52,716 nucleotides of DNA from Planctomycetota bacterium. GTDB lineage: Bacteria > Planctomycetota > UBA1135 > GCA-002686595. The position numbers and the translations under genes were made by a program. The notes under the pieces are model-generated. The model saw only the letters and a list, made by a program, of their open reading frames with translations, had not been told where the DNA came from and did not search any database. Shown here one piece after another: positions 42,133-50,338 of this stretch. The stretch covers positions 1 through 52,716 of the forward strand of contig JADLBP010000082.1 in assembly GCA_020847695.1 (NCBI GenBank), read 5' to 3'. Positions within the stretch are counted from its first letter, which is position 1, and the number at the start of each line of letters is the position of its first letter.

Positions 42133-42194
42133 CACGAAACCACTCCTATTGTCCCGATTGCTCGGGCTCGACGGACATTGCTGCGACGACCCTC

Positions 42195-43607
42195 TCAGAA
42201 TCGACGCACCAAGATGACACCCCTGAAGATGAACTCGACTTCGTCCTGCTTGATCGACTTGATGATCAGGTCCTGATCGACCAGATCGCCTTCGGTCAGA
42301 GGACGGCCATTCAGCAAGATGACGGGCGGACGATCGTCCATCATGAGGAACCCGCCGACGTCGAGCTCGAGCGCTGCGAAGTCGGTGGCGGTCTTCGCGC
42401 TGCGAGCGATGTCGCGTAGCGTCGCGCACACTTCGCGACGCGCCGGATCGAGCTCCGCCGGACCGAGCCGCGGTTCGACGTTCGCGAACGCGGCGAGCGC
42501 GAGCGGGTACTCGCCCGCCTCCATGTGACTGCGCATCGTGTCGACGAGCGCGGTCAGCTCGTCGATGTTCGCTCCGCGGCCGTCTTCCTTCTTGGTGATG
42601 ACCTCGCGGATCACCGTCAGGTCGACCGCGATGCGGTGCTCGAGCTCGTTGCGCGAGACGGTGAACGTGATCTGACCTCCGTCGATCGTGCGACGGACGT
42701 CTTCCTCGAGCACGGCGAGCGTCTTCTCGAGCTCGGCGCGCTTCAGTTTCTTCTCGAGCTCGTTCGGCGCGACCTTCCACGACTCGAACACCTCCGACAC
42801 GCCGTCGCAGCGAGCCGAGAGCTCGGAGACGATCTGGATCTGCTCCTCGACCGTCAGGCCTTCGCCGATGTCGATGTCCGCCGAGACGCGCGGATCGACC
42901 CACGGATCGCGTCGGCCGTGTTGGCCGCGGTACGTGAACGTCGGGATCGCGAGCACCGCGCGGTGGCGGGCGATCTCGCCGAGCAGCAGCTCGCGCTTGC
43001 GCGTGTACCCGTCGATCTTGACCGCCGCGGCGTCGCCTTGCGGCGCGTACACGTAGGTCTCGATGTCCATCTGGAACTTGTGCGCGTACGGTTGATCGCC
43101 GTCCTCGACTTGGCGGCGCGGCGCGGCGGAGAGCTTGAAGCTCGGCACGCTCATGAAGCGCGAGTGGCTCTCGACGCGGCTCATGAACGCGAGCCACTGG
43201 AACGCGTCCGCTTCGATCGTCAGCTGGTAGGTCGCCTTCTCGAAGTCGGTCGCGTCCTTCTTCTGCTTGCGTGACGCGTTCTCGGCCTTCTTCTTGAGGC
43301 CGGTGATGTGCACGCCGGACTCTTCCTCGAACGCCCGCAAGTCGCGCACGAAGTTGTTGAGGTCCTGCTCGTCCGGCAGGATCTCCTTGATCAGCTGCTC
43401 GGTCTCGCGGAGCACGATCACGTCGCGCTCGAGTTGCCCGGTCAGCGCGAGGAGCTTGCGCGACGACTCGATCGACTGTCGCAGGCCGTCGACCTCTTCG
43501 CGCGAAGCCGCGATCGTGTCGTAGCCGCTCCAGATGAGGAAGCCGAGCAGCGCACCGGCACCGAGGCCCGTCGCGAGGACGAGCCGGAAAGTCTTCTTCT
43601 CTTTCAC
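42195..43607 (-). CDS. pilO: PilO-PilP-like fusion, type IV pilus alignment protein
   Basis: A 470-aa inner-membrane protein. Residues 1-195 are PilO-like: one membrane helix (LVLATGLGAGALLGFLIW), coiled coil 32-75, then a ferredoxin-like periplasmic domain. Residues 224-240 read FTYRGQHGRRDPWVDPR, the GRRDPF-type motif near the start of mature PilP. A helical region (about 280-410) follows and the C-terminus (417-470) is a small beta domain with LLNGRPLTEGDLVDQDLIIKS, close to the C-terminal domain of PilP/GspB. A separate pilP gene is absent from the locus, so this protein probably does both jobs: lining up PilN and linking to PilQ. GTG start at 43607 overlaps pilN by 4 bp. Confidence 0.8.
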   Translation of the reverse strand: MKEKKTFRLVLATGLGAGALLGFLIWSGYDTIAASREEVDGLRQSIESSRKLLALTGQLERDVIVLRETEQLIKEILPDEQDLNNFVRDLRAFEEESGVHITGLKKKAENASRKQKKDATDFEKATYQLTIEADAFQWLAFMSRVESHSRFMSVPSFKLSAAPRRQVEDGDQPYAHKFQMDIETYVYAPQGDAAAVKIDGYTRKRELLLGEIARHRAVLAIPTFTYRGQHGRRDPWVDPRVSADIDIGEGLTVEEQIQIVSELSARCDGVSEVFESWKVAPNELEKKLKRAELEKTLAVLEEDVRRTIDGGQITFTVSRNELEHRIAVDLTVIREVITKKEDGRGANIDELTALVDTMRSHMEAGEYPLALAAFANVEPRLGPAELDPARREVCATLRDIARSAKTATDFAALELDVGGFLMMDDRPPVILLNGRPLTEGDLVDQDLIIKSIKQDEVEFIFRGVILVRRF

Positions 43608-44335
43608 TGCTTCTTCTCCTCGGCCGACGCCTTCGCCTCGGCAGTCGACTTCGCGTTGGTGTTGGGCGTCGCGGGCTTGGCCTTCGGATCGTCGAGCTTC
43701 GGCTTGCCGCTGCGTTCCTCGGGGCTCTTCAGGTTCAGCTGGAGCGGGAAGCTCCAGACGATCGCCGGCTGCAGTTCCTTGTCGGTCTGCTGTTGCGTGC
43801 CTTCGGGGGGCGCGGGCGGCAGGAAGTCCGAGATGAAGCTCGACTGCTCGATGTCCTCGAGGAAGTTCGCGATCTGGTCGAAGCGCTCGGAACCGGAGTG
43901 ACCGCCCGCTCGCAACGAGCCGTAGGACTTCGAGCGCGCATCCGCGGTCTGCTGCACGATCAGGTCGTCGAACCAGACCATGTGGCGATCGCCTTGCACG
44001 CCCTTGTTGACGACGTCGATCAGCTCGTCGACCTTGCGCGTCCACGAGATGCGGTTCGACGTGACGTCGGCGAGCGCCTGCTCGCGCAGCGAGTAGATCT
44101 TCTTCTCCTGCTCGAGCGACTTGTGGTACTTGATCTGCGCGGCCAAGCCCTCGGACTCGGTCTGCATCACGGCCTTCTCGCTGTCGATCTCGGCCATCAC
44201 GCCGAAGTGCAGGAAGGCGAGCCAGGCGAGCGCCAGGCCGTTCGCCGCGACGAGACCCGTCACGGCCAACATCAGCTTCAGCGGAGTACGGCTCTTCTTG
44301 CGGTACTCGTCGGGGAGGAGGTTGATGCGGATCAT
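43604..44335 (-). CDS. pilN: type IV pilus alignment protein PilN
   Basis: A 243-aa protein that begins with IRINLLPDEYRKK, the PilN cytoplasmic motif that docks into PilM, followed by one membrane helix (LMLAVTGLVAANGLALAWLAFL), a coiled coil and a periplasmic ferredoxin-like domain with ISWTRKVDELIDVV. The C-terminal 45 residues are Lys/Ala/Pro-rich and probably disordered, longer than usual. It overlaps pilM by 4 bp upstream and pilO by 4 bp downstream, so PilM, PilN and PilO/P are made from tightly coupled frames. Confidence 0.9.
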   Translation of the reverse strand: MIRINLLPDEYRKKSRTPLKLMLAVTGLVAANGLALAWLAFLHFGVMAEIDSEKAVMQTESEGLAAQIKYHKSLEQEKKIYSLREQALADVTSNRISWTRKVDELIDVVNKGVQGDRHMVWFDDLIVQQTADARSKSYGSLRAGGHSGSERFDQIANFLEDIEQSSFISDFLPPAPPEGTQQQTDKELQPAIVWSFPLQLNLKSPEERSGKPKLDDPKAKPATPNTNAKSTAEAKASAEEKKQ

Positions 44336-45384
44336 GCGGCACGCACTCGCGAGGCAAGGCCGACGGCGACGGCGAGGGACGAGGTCCACGCCTCCAGCTC
44401 TTCGACGTCCACGCGATCGACGGCGATGCGCAGACCTTCGATCGGGTTCCAGGCTCGCGCCGTGCGGGCCGTGGCTTGTTCGATGTAGGTGATCGCGCCC
44501 GGGGCGAGGATGCCGCCGCCCGAGAGAAGGATCTCCTCGACGCGCAGACCTTCGTGGTGCTCCACGAAGTCGAGCGACAGCGTGATCTCGCTGGTCAGGT
44601 CCTCGAGCACCGGCGCGATCGCGCGCTGGAGCTCGGCTTCCTGCTCGCCCGGATTGCGCTTCAGGTTCTCGGCTTCATGGAGCTCGATGCCGAGCCGCCG
44701 AGCGACCGCTTGGGTCATGTCGTGCCCGCCGATGCCGATCTCGCGGCTGAAGCAGGTCTCGCCGCCGCAGAGCACGTTGATCGACGTGCGCACGTGGCCG
44801 ACGTCGATCAGCGCGACGCCCTTCTCCTGCTCGCCTTCCTTGGCCTCCTCGGGCAACCCGCAGAGCTCCCAGGCGTTGGCGAGCGCGAAGACGTCGACGT
44901 CGACGGCCTGCGGAGCGAGCCCTTGCCCGACCACCGCCTTGACCTGCTCCTCGAGTGTCTGCAAGCGACACGCGACCAGCAGCACCGACATCTGCTCCTT
45001 GTCGTTCGGGTCGCTCTCGTTGCCCTTCTGGGGCCGGCGCGAGAGCGGCTGGCAGTCGAGCTTGACCTCGTCGAGCTCGAACGGCACGTAACGGTCCGCT
45101 TCGATGCGGATCGCTTGGCGGAGCTCGTTCTCCGACATCCGCGGCATCGACACGTAGCGCACGACCACCGACTGGCCGCTGACCGACGTGACGACGTTCT
45201 TCGAGCGGAAGCGCCCCTTCTTGAACGCCTCTGCGATCGCGGCGCCGCGATCTCCGCCCGGGGGGATCTCGACGCGCGCGAAGCCGGTGATCACCGGCTC
45301 GGGGCCTTCGAGAGTGATCTCGACTGCCTTGACCACCTGGCTGCCCAGGTCCAAGCCCACGATGCTCTTGCCTCGACGGAACAC
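44332..45384 (-). CDS. pilM: type IV pilus assembly ATPase-like PilM
   Basis: A 350-aa actin-like protein (ASKHA fold). Visible motifs are the phosphate-1 loop VGLDLGSQVVKAVEI, the conserved MSENELRQAIRIEADRYVPF, phosphate-2 ALIDVGHVRTSINVL and adenosine motif EILLSGGGILAPG. PilM forms a cytoplasmic ring on the inner-membrane complex and binds the N-terminus of PilN. GTG at 45384 is the start, preceded by a G-rich AGCGGGGG stretch. It heads the pilMNOQ operon, separated from the HPr gene by 155 bp with a small hairpin in between. Confidence 0.93.
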   Translation of the reverse strand: MFRRGKSIVGLDLGSQVVKAVEITLEGPEPVITGFARVEIPPGGDRGAAIAEAFKKGRFRSKNVVTSVSGQSVVVRYVSMPRMSENELRQAIRIEADRYVPFELDEVKLDCQPLSRRPQKGNESDPNDKEQMSVLLVACRLQTLEEQVKAVVGQGLAPQAVDVDVFALANAWELCGLPEEAKEGEQEKGVALIDVGHVRTSINVLCGGETCFSREIGIGGHDMTQAVARRLGIELHEAENLKRNPGEQEAELQRAIAPVLEDLTSEITLSLDFVEHHEGLRVEEILLSGGGILAPGAITYIEQATARTARAWNPIEGLRIAVDRVDVEELEAWTSSLAVAVGLASRVRAA

Positions 45385-45488
45385 TCTTGAACCCCCGCTG
45401 GGGACGCGTAACGGCGGCAGTTCCGTGGGAGCGCCACGTCGCTGCCGTATCCCGCGGTCACGGAAGACCCGGGAAGCCGCACACGTTT

Positions 45489-45506
45489 CGGAGCGGAAGG
45501 GCTCCG
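45489..45506 (-). terminator. small hairpin between HPr and pilM genes
   Basis: A 6-bp stem CGGAGC / GCTCCG with a 6-nt loop, about 33 nt after the HPr stop. No U-tract; weak evidence for a transcript boundary. Confidence 0.3.
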
Positions 45507-45538
45507 GGGTTTAGCGGGACGTGGCGTTTGCGGGAGAG

Positions 45539-45814
45539 TCAGGACGGTTCGCCGAAACCGGCGGCGACCACCTGGGAAAGACGTTCCACCACCGCCTCCG
45601 CATCGGCGCCTTCCGCGCTGAATTCCAGCACCGAGCCCTGGGGCGCGGCGAGGGTCATCAGCTCGAGGATGCTCTTGCAGTCGGCTTCCCGATCCTCGCA
45701 CCGCACACGCACTTCGCTCCGGCCGGCGAGGGCCGCCGAGGCGAGCTGGTGGCAGGGCCTAGCGTGCAGGCCGGCTGCGTTGACGACGCGGACGCTTCGT
45801 TGGACCTTCGCCAC
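45539..45814 (-). CDS. ptsH: HPr-like phosphocarrier protein
   Basis: A 91-aa HPr. The phosphorylated histidine lies in NAAGLHARPCHQLA and the regulatory serine in CKSILELMTLAA (Ser46 equivalent). It passes phosphate from enzyme I to EIIA proteins. It starts with GTG at 45814, 6 bp after the EIIA gene. There is no sugar-transport EIIB/EIIC in the window, so together with the adjacent PtsN-like EIIA and RpoN it looks like a regulatory PTS (PTS-Ntr, NPr role) rather than a sugar uptake system. Confidence 0.9.
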   Translation of the reverse strand: MAKVQRSVRVVNAAGLHARPCHQLASAALAGRSEVRVRCEDREADCKSILELMTLAAPQGSVLEFSAEGADAEAVVERLSQVVAAGFGEPS

Positions 45815-45820
45815 GAGAGC

Positions 45821-46300
45821 TCAGACGTGCGCCATCTCTTTCAGCAGGTCGACGAGCTCGCTCTTCGTCTTCGCGGCGATCGCGAACCGACGGAAATCCG
45901 GAGATCGTCCCAGCCGCGCGATCCAACGCATCATCTCGAGGTGCTTCGCCGGATCGTGCGCCGCGGTCGCCTTGTCGGGCCGCAGCACGGTGAAGAACAA
46001 GTGCACGGGCTCGCCGTCGATCGCGCCCCACTTCACGCCGCCCGGATGGACGCAGAGCGTCGTCACCGCCTGCTCGAGCCCGACGAGCTGAACGTGCGGG
46101 ATCGCGACGTTCATGCCGATGCCGGTCGAGGCCTGCGTCTCGCGCGCGACCAGCGCGGCGAGCGCGTCACGCTCGAGCTTGGGGTCGAGGGCATCGCCTT
46201 CGATCATCCGCGCGACGATCTCGGCCAGGACCAGTTCCTTGTCCAGCGCCTCGAGCCCGATCGAGCAGGACTTCGCCTTGAAGTGCTTCCAGAAGTTCAT
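45821..46300 (-). CDS. ptsN: PTS EIIA domain protein (PtsN/EIIA-Ntr type)
   Basis: A 159-aa EIIA of the fructose/nitrogen family. The active histidine is in GIGMNVAIPHVQL, followed by AVTTLCVHPGGVKWGAIDGEPVHLFFTVLRP, a typical EIIA-Ntr segment. In other bacteria the phosphorylation state of PtsN controls potassium transport, nitrogen signalling and stress. ATG at 46300 is preceded by GGAG. It lies between hpf and the HPr gene in the same order as the rpoN-hpf-ptsN-npr cluster of proteobacteria. Confidence 0.9.
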   Translation of the reverse strand: MNFWKHFKAKSCSIGLEALDKELVLAEIVARMIEGDALDPKLERDALAALVARETQASTGIGMNVAIPHVQLVGLEQAVTTLCVHPGGVKWGAIDGEPVHLFFTVLRPDKATAAHDPAKHLEMMRWIARLGRSPDFRRFAIAAKTKSELVDLLKEMAHV

Positions 46301-46387
46301 CGCCGAGCTCCGCGCGTCGCCACTCGGCGTTTCGCGAGGCGAGGAGATTACCACAACCGAGGCTCGACCGAGCGCCGGGAACGACGC

Positions 46388-46423
46388 GCGCGGGCCGCGG
46401 AGGCGTTCCTCCGCGGCCCGCGC
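46388..46423 (-). terminator. 16-bp perfect hairpin between hpf and ptsN
   Basis: A perfect 16-bp inverted repeat with a 4-nt loop lies 24 nt after the hpf stop. No U-tract follows, but the stem is very stable. It may reduce ptsN/HPr expression relative to hpf. Confidence 0.6.
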
Positions 46424-46446
46424 CGTACGTTGGGGTTCCGGGGCGT

Positions 46447-46761
46447 CTAGCGATCGCCGTTGCGGCGGCGGTGACGGTCGGTCAACTTTTCCTTGTGACG
46501 AGAGAGCACCGAGCTCATGCGGTGCACCGCCTCCTCGAGCGCGGTGTCGAGCAACGGTCCGCGACCGTCGACGACCAGCGTCGTGCCGTGGCCGACGTTG
46601 GCGACGAGCTCGACACGATGCGTTTCGGTCTCGCGCTCGAGCTTGGCGCGCAGCGAAACGATGCGGTCGTAGAACTTCTCGAGGTGCTGGAGCTTGCCCT
46701 CGACGAAGTCGCGCACGTTGGACGGATACTCGTGATGCGGAATCGAGACCTGGGTCTTCAT
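46447..46761 (-). CDS. hpf: ribosome hibernation promoting factor, short form
   Basis: A 104-aa RaiA/HPF family protein with the beta-alpha-beta-beta-beta-alpha fold: QVSIPHHEYPSNVRDFVEGKLQHLEKFYDRI, then LERETETHRVELVANVG, and the final helix LEEAVHRMSSVLSRHKEKLTDRHRR with the basic end that contacts 16S rRNA. It lacks the dimerising C-terminal domain of long HPF, so it would act as short HPF or YfiA. The start ATG at 46761 has the best Shine-Dalgarno of the area (AGAGGAAGG). It is separated from truA by 383 bp, so it probably has its own promoter. Confidence 0.92.
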   Translation of the reverse strand: MKTQVSIPHHEYPSNVRDFVEGKLQHLEKFYDRIVSLRAKLERETETHRVELVANVGHGTTLVVDGRGPLLDTALEEAVHRMSSVLSRHKEKLTDRHRRRNGDR

Positions 46762-47144
46762 GAAGTACCTTCCTCTGCAGGCTGGATCTCGCTCGCAGCG
46801 CGCGGCCGCGAGCCCGGATGCGGAGCGCTCGGCCGGTCGGCCGGGAGCTCCGCGCAAGCTGGATTCGATCGACGTAGGAGTCGAAAGGATCGCGCGCCGA
46901 TCGGTCGCGGTTGGGTGCGAACGGAAGCGCGCTCGGAGCGCATCGACCTTTCGAGCACGCCAACCGAAGCGCACATCGGCAACAAGGTCCAGGTTGAGTC
47001 GCTCGCGCGGATCGGTCAAGGGGTTCGTCGCCGGAGCGCGCGCGGTTCCGGTGAGCAGTTCCGTCCGCGCGTGCACGCCTCGCGCCCATTTTTTTCGAGA
47101 TCGAGCGTTCGGCTCGGCGCCCGACGTCTCGCCGCGGAGTCGAC
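46762..47144. other. 383-bp intergenic region upstream of hpf
   Basis: No gene is recognised. It presumably holds the hpf promoter; TTGACC occurs on the minus strand near 47018 but no good -10 follows at 16-18 bp. A run of seven T on the plus strand (47089-47095) follows GC-rich palindromic sequence but no plus-strand gene ends here. Confidence 0.5.
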
Positions 47145-47942
47145 TCAGTACTGGAAGACACCCGGCGCGCCTCGGGGACCGCGATCGCGGCGGGCGAACA
47201 CCGGCTCGTCGTACAACACGGAGACCAGGTAGAGCCCCTCGGGCGGCGCGGTCGGCCCGGCGTTCTTGCGCTCGCGCGACTCCAGGATCTCGCGGACTTC
47301 CGATGGCGCGACCTTGCCACGGCCGACTTGGATCAGCGTGCCCGCGATCGTGCGGACCATGTTGTAGAGGAACCCGTTGCCCTCGACGACGAACGCGAGT
47401 CGCTCGCGCCGCGCGATGAAGTGGATGCTCTGGATGCGACGGACGTTCGAGCGGCGCGGCGAGCCCGAGCTCGCGAGCGCCGAGAAGTCGTGCTCGCCGA
47501 CCAGCTCGGAGGCAGCGGCGCGCATGCGCGGGAGGTCGAGCGGCTGCTCGCACCAGTGGCAGAGCTTCTCGCCGAACGGCGGCCGGAAGCGCGCGGTCGC
47601 GATCACGTACATGTAGCGCTTGCCGCGGGCGTCGAAACGCGCGTGGAAGTCGTCGCGGCACGTCTCCAGCCGGCGCACGACGACGCCTTCGGCGAGGTGC
47701 GCGTTCAGCGCGTGCCGCAGGCGATCGTCCTCGAGCCGCGTCTCGACGTGGACGTGCGCGACCTGCCGCAGCGCGTGCACGCCGGTGTCGGTGCGCCCCG
47801 CGCCGTGCACGACCACCGAGTCGCCGGTGACGCAGCGGTACGCGTCCTCGAGCGCCTCCTGGACGCTGTAGAACCCCTCCTGGCGTTGCCAGCCGTGGAA
47901 GCGCGAGCCGTCGTAGGCGATCTGGAGGCGCACGTTGCGCAT
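47145..47942 (-). CDS. truA: tRNA pseudouridine synthase A
   Basis: A 265-aa TruA that makes pseudouridine at positions 38-40 of tRNA anticodon stems. The N-terminus is VRLQIAYDGSRFHGWQRQ; the catalytic aspartate lies in GAGRTDTGVHALRQVAHV; the later motifs FHARFDARGKRYMYVI and NGFLYNMVRTIAGTLIQVG are standard. ATG at 47942 is used; an ATG three codons upstream (47951) is also possible. It sits 28 bp after rpoN, which separates rpoN from hpf compared with the usual proteobacterial order. Confidence 0.95.
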   Translation of the reverse strand: MRNVRLQIAYDGSRFHGWQRQEGFYSVQEALEDAYRCVTGDSVVVHGAGRTDTGVHALRQVAHVHVETRLEDDRLRHALNAHLAEGVVVRRLETCRDDFHARFDARGKRYMYVIATARFRPPFGEKLCHWCEQPLDLPRMRAAASELVGEHDFSALASSGSPRRSNVRRIQSIHFIARRERLAFVVEGNGFLYNMVRTIAGTLIQVGRGKVAPSEVREILESRERKNAGPTAPPEGLYLVSVLYDEPVFARRDRGPRGAPGVFQY

Positions 47943-47970
47943 GGCGCGCATCGTAGCGGCCGACCGGGCC

Positions 47971-49323
47971 TCATTCGTGGCGGCGGCGGCGGTAGGAGCT
48001 CGGGATCCCGAGCTCCTGGCGGTACTTGGTGATCGTGCGGCGCGCGAGCTCGAGACCGCGCTTCTGCAACGTCTCGACGACCTCGTCGTCGGAGAGCGGG
48101 CGCTTGGGATCCTCGGCGGCGAAGAGCGCTCGCACGGTCTCGCGCACGTCGTCGCGAGCGGAGTCGGGGTCGTGCCCGGACGCCGCCTGGAAGAACCTGC
48201 GCAACGGCTCGATCCCCCACGGCGTCTCCGCGTACTTGCCCGCGACCGCGCGGCTGATCGTGCTGACGTGCAGGCCGATCTCGGCGGCAACGTCGGTCAT
48301 CCGCAGCGGCACGAGGTGGCCGGGACCATGATCGAGGTACGGGCGTTGGTGGTGGAACACCGAGGTCGCGACCCGCAAGAGCGTCGCGCGGCGTTGGCTG
48401 ACGGCGTCGACGATCCATCGGGCGCGCTCGACCTGCCCCCGCAGGTGCTCGCGCAGCTTGCGGTCGAGCTCGCGGTCGCGCGCGAGGTCGCGCACGCTCT
48501 CGTCGAGGGTCACGGTCGATGCGCGCGAGTCGTCCAGCGCGATCTCCCAGCCGTTCTCACCGGCGCGCACGAGCACGTCGGGCACGATCGGCGGCGCCGC
48601 GTCGCGGTCGAGGTCGGCCGCCGGCCGCGCAGAGAGCTCGGCGAGGCGAGCGATCAACTGCCGCAGCGAGTCGACGTCGAGCCCCATCGCTTTCGCGACC
48701 GCGGGGAGCTTGTTCTTCGCGAGCTCGCCGAGGAAGTCCTCGATCAACCGCGCGAGGTCGCGGTAGTCGGGATCGCCCGGATCGAGCTGCAGCAGCAGCG
48801 CCTCGGTGGCGTTGCGGGCGCCGACGCCGCGCGGCTCGAGCCGCTGGAGCGCCGCGATCGCGTGCGCGAGGTCGTTCGCGTCGCCCTGGAGCCCGCGTTC
48901 GCGCGCGAGCGCGAGCAGCTCGTGGTCGCTCGGCGCGAGGAAGCCGTCGGAATCGAGGCAGCCGATCAGGAAGCGCACCCACGCGAGCGTCTGCGGCTCG
49001 AAGTCGGCGGTCGCGAGCTCCTCCTCGACCTGCTCGGCGACCGAGCGCGTGCGCGCCGGCTGCGCCTCGAGCATCGCGGAGTGCCGCGCGGTCGCGTCCT
49101 TCGAGCGCACGCGCTCGCGAGGCGTCGGGATGCCGAGGTCGACGCCGAGCGAGGGCTCGTGGAGCTCGAGCGCCGCGTTCTCCTCCGCCGCGTTGCGCAG
49201 GTACGCGTCGAGGTCTTGCGTCGGCAGCGCCAGGATCTCGATCGCCTGGAGCATGCGCGGCTGCAGCAGCATCTCCTGCCGCTGCGCCTGCCGCATCTCC
49301 TGACCGAAACCGAAGCGTGCCAT
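47971..49323 (-). CDS. rpoN: RNA polymerase sigma-54 factor RpoN
   Basis: A 450-aa sigma-54. Region I is Gln/Leu-rich (QAQRQEMLLQPRMLQAIEIL), residues about 100-250 bind core RNA polymerase, the helix-turn-helix is in MTDVAAEIGLHVSTISRAVAGKY, and the RpoN box near the end reads ARRTITKYRQ, one of the best family markers. It directs RNA polymerase to -24/-12 promoters that need enhancer-binding ATPases; none is encoded in the window. Pilin genes and PTS-Ntr are common targets or partners in other bacteria. It lies between recR and truA. Confidence 0.95.
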   Translation of the reverse strand: MARFGFGQEMRQAQRQEMLLQPRMLQAIEILALPTQDLDAYLRNAAEENAALELHEPSLGVDLGIPTPRERVRSKDATARHSAMLEAQPARTRSVAEQVEEELATADFEPQTLAWVRFLIGCLDSDGFLAPSDHELLALARERGLQGDANDLAHAIAALQRLEPRGVGARNATEALLLQLDPGDPDYRDLARLIEDFLGELAKNKLPAVAKAMGLDVDSLRQLIARLAELSARPAADLDRDAAPPIVPDVLVRAGENGWEIALDDSRASTVTLDESVRDLARDRELDRKLREHLRGQVERARWIVDAVSQRRATLLRVATSVFHHQRPYLDHGPGHLVPLRMTDVAAEIGLHVSTISRAVAGKYAETPWGIEPLRRFFQAASGHDPDSARDDVRETVRALFAAEDPKRPLSDDEVVETLQKRGLELARRTITKYRQELGIPSSYRRRRHE

Positions 49324-49392
49324 GACGGCAGGCTTCTTCGACCGGATGGCGCGGTGGGTTGAGCGCGCCCCAGACCCCGGCGAGCCCGGGCT

Positions 49393-50013
49393 TCAGCTCG
49401 GGCGAGTGCGCAGCTTGACCTCGCGCCGGCCCGCGAGCGCATCCTCGAGCACGCCGCGGTGCAGGTACTCGATCGCGCTGCCCGAGGGCACGCCGCGGGC
49501 GAGCCGCGAGACGCGCGGCGCCTGGTTCCCGAGCGTTTCGAGCGCTTCGAGCACGAGTTGCGCGGTCGCCTCGCCCTCGGCGTCGGGATCGGTCGCGAGG
49601 ATGACTTCGTCCGCGCCGTGGGACGCGACGCGCGCGCGCAGTCGGTCGACGGTCAAGTGACGCGGATCGGTGCCTTCCGCCGGGTTGAACGCGCCCATCA
49701 GGACGTGGTACCGGCCGCGGAAGACGCTCGCGCGCTCGAGCGCCTCGACGTCGCGCGGCCGCTCGACGACGCAGATCGTCCGCGCGTCGCGCTGCTCGTC
49801 GGAACAGACCGCGCACGGATCGGTCTCGGCGACGTTGCAGCACACCGAGCACGTCTTGGTGTGCGCGAGCGCGTGCTGGATCGCGTTCGCGAGCTCGCGC
49901 GCTTCCTCGTCGCGCAGCACGTGGAAGGCGAGGCGCTCCGCCGTACGCCTGCCGACGCCGGGGAAGCGCTCGAAGGCCTGCACCAATCGCTCGAGCGGCT
50001 CGGGGTACGCCAA
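49393..50013 (-). CDS. recR: recombination mediator RecR
   Basis: A 206-aa protein with the full RecR layout: helix-hairpin-helix ERFPGVGRRTAERLAFHVL, a zinc finger CSVCCNVAETDPCAVC, a Toprim domain (CVVERPRDVEALE; EVILATDPDAEGEATA) and the C-terminal Walker-B-like segment. RecR works with RecO and RecF to load RecA on gapped DNA. The start is TTG at 50013, 1 bp after the ebfC stop; TTG is followed by AYPEPLERLVQAF, the usual beginning of RecR. Last gene of the dnaX-ebfC-recR unit. Confidence 0.96.
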   Translation of the reverse strand: MAYPEPLERLVQAFERFPGVGRRTAERLAFHVLRDEEARELANAIQHALAHTKTCSVCCNVAETDPCAVCSDEQRDARTICVVERPRDVEALERASVFRGRYHVLMGAFNPAEGTDPRHLTVDRLRARVASHGADEVILATDPDAEGEATAQLVLEALETLGNQAPRVSRLARGVPSGSAIEYLHRGVLEDALAGRREVKLRTRPS

Positions 50014-50014
50014 T

Positions 50015-50338
50015 TCAGAAGAGCCCGGGGAGGTTGATGCCGCCGGTGACCTTGCCGAGCGCCTCCTCCGCCATGCGCGCGGCTTTCGTCGTGCCGTCGC
50101 GCAACGCGAGCAGCACCATTTCCTCGAGCTCGGCCTTCGTCGCGCTCTTCAGGAACTCTTCGGAGATCTCGAGCTTGCTGACCTGCCGATCGCCGGAGAC
50201 CTGCACGCGCACGGCACCGCCGCCGGCGCTGCCCTCGACGGTGCGGTTCTTCATCTCCGCGCGCACCTTGTCGAGCGCGCGTTGCATCTCCTGCGCTTGC
50301 TTGAGCAGGCTGCCGAGCTCGCCGAACGATCCGGTCAT
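50015..50338 (-). CDS. ebfC: YbaB/EbfC nucleoid-associated protein
   Basis: A 107-aa small DNA-binding protein with the family features LGSLLKQAQEMQRALDKVRAEM, GSAGGGAVRVQVSGDRQV and the C-terminal TGGINLPGLF. Family members form dimers that bind DNA and shape the nucleoid. The ATG overlaps the dnaX stop by 4 bp (ATGA), and recR follows almost directly, as in most bacteria. Confidence 0.95.
   Translation of the reverse strand: MTGSFGELGSLLKQAQEMQRALDKVRAEMKNRTVEGSAGGGAVRVQVSGDRQVSKLEISEEFLKSATKAELEEMVLLALRDGTTKAARMAEEALGKVTGGINLPGLF

Noticed and set aside
45539..46300. A sugar-uptake PTS operon
   Set aside because: Only HPr and EIIA are present; no EIIB, EIIC or enzyme I is in the window and the context is rpoN/hpf.
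47071..47095. Plus-strand terminator (GC-rich palindrome plus seven T)
   Set aside because: No plus-strand gene ends nearby; the stem is short and the T run is probably chance.
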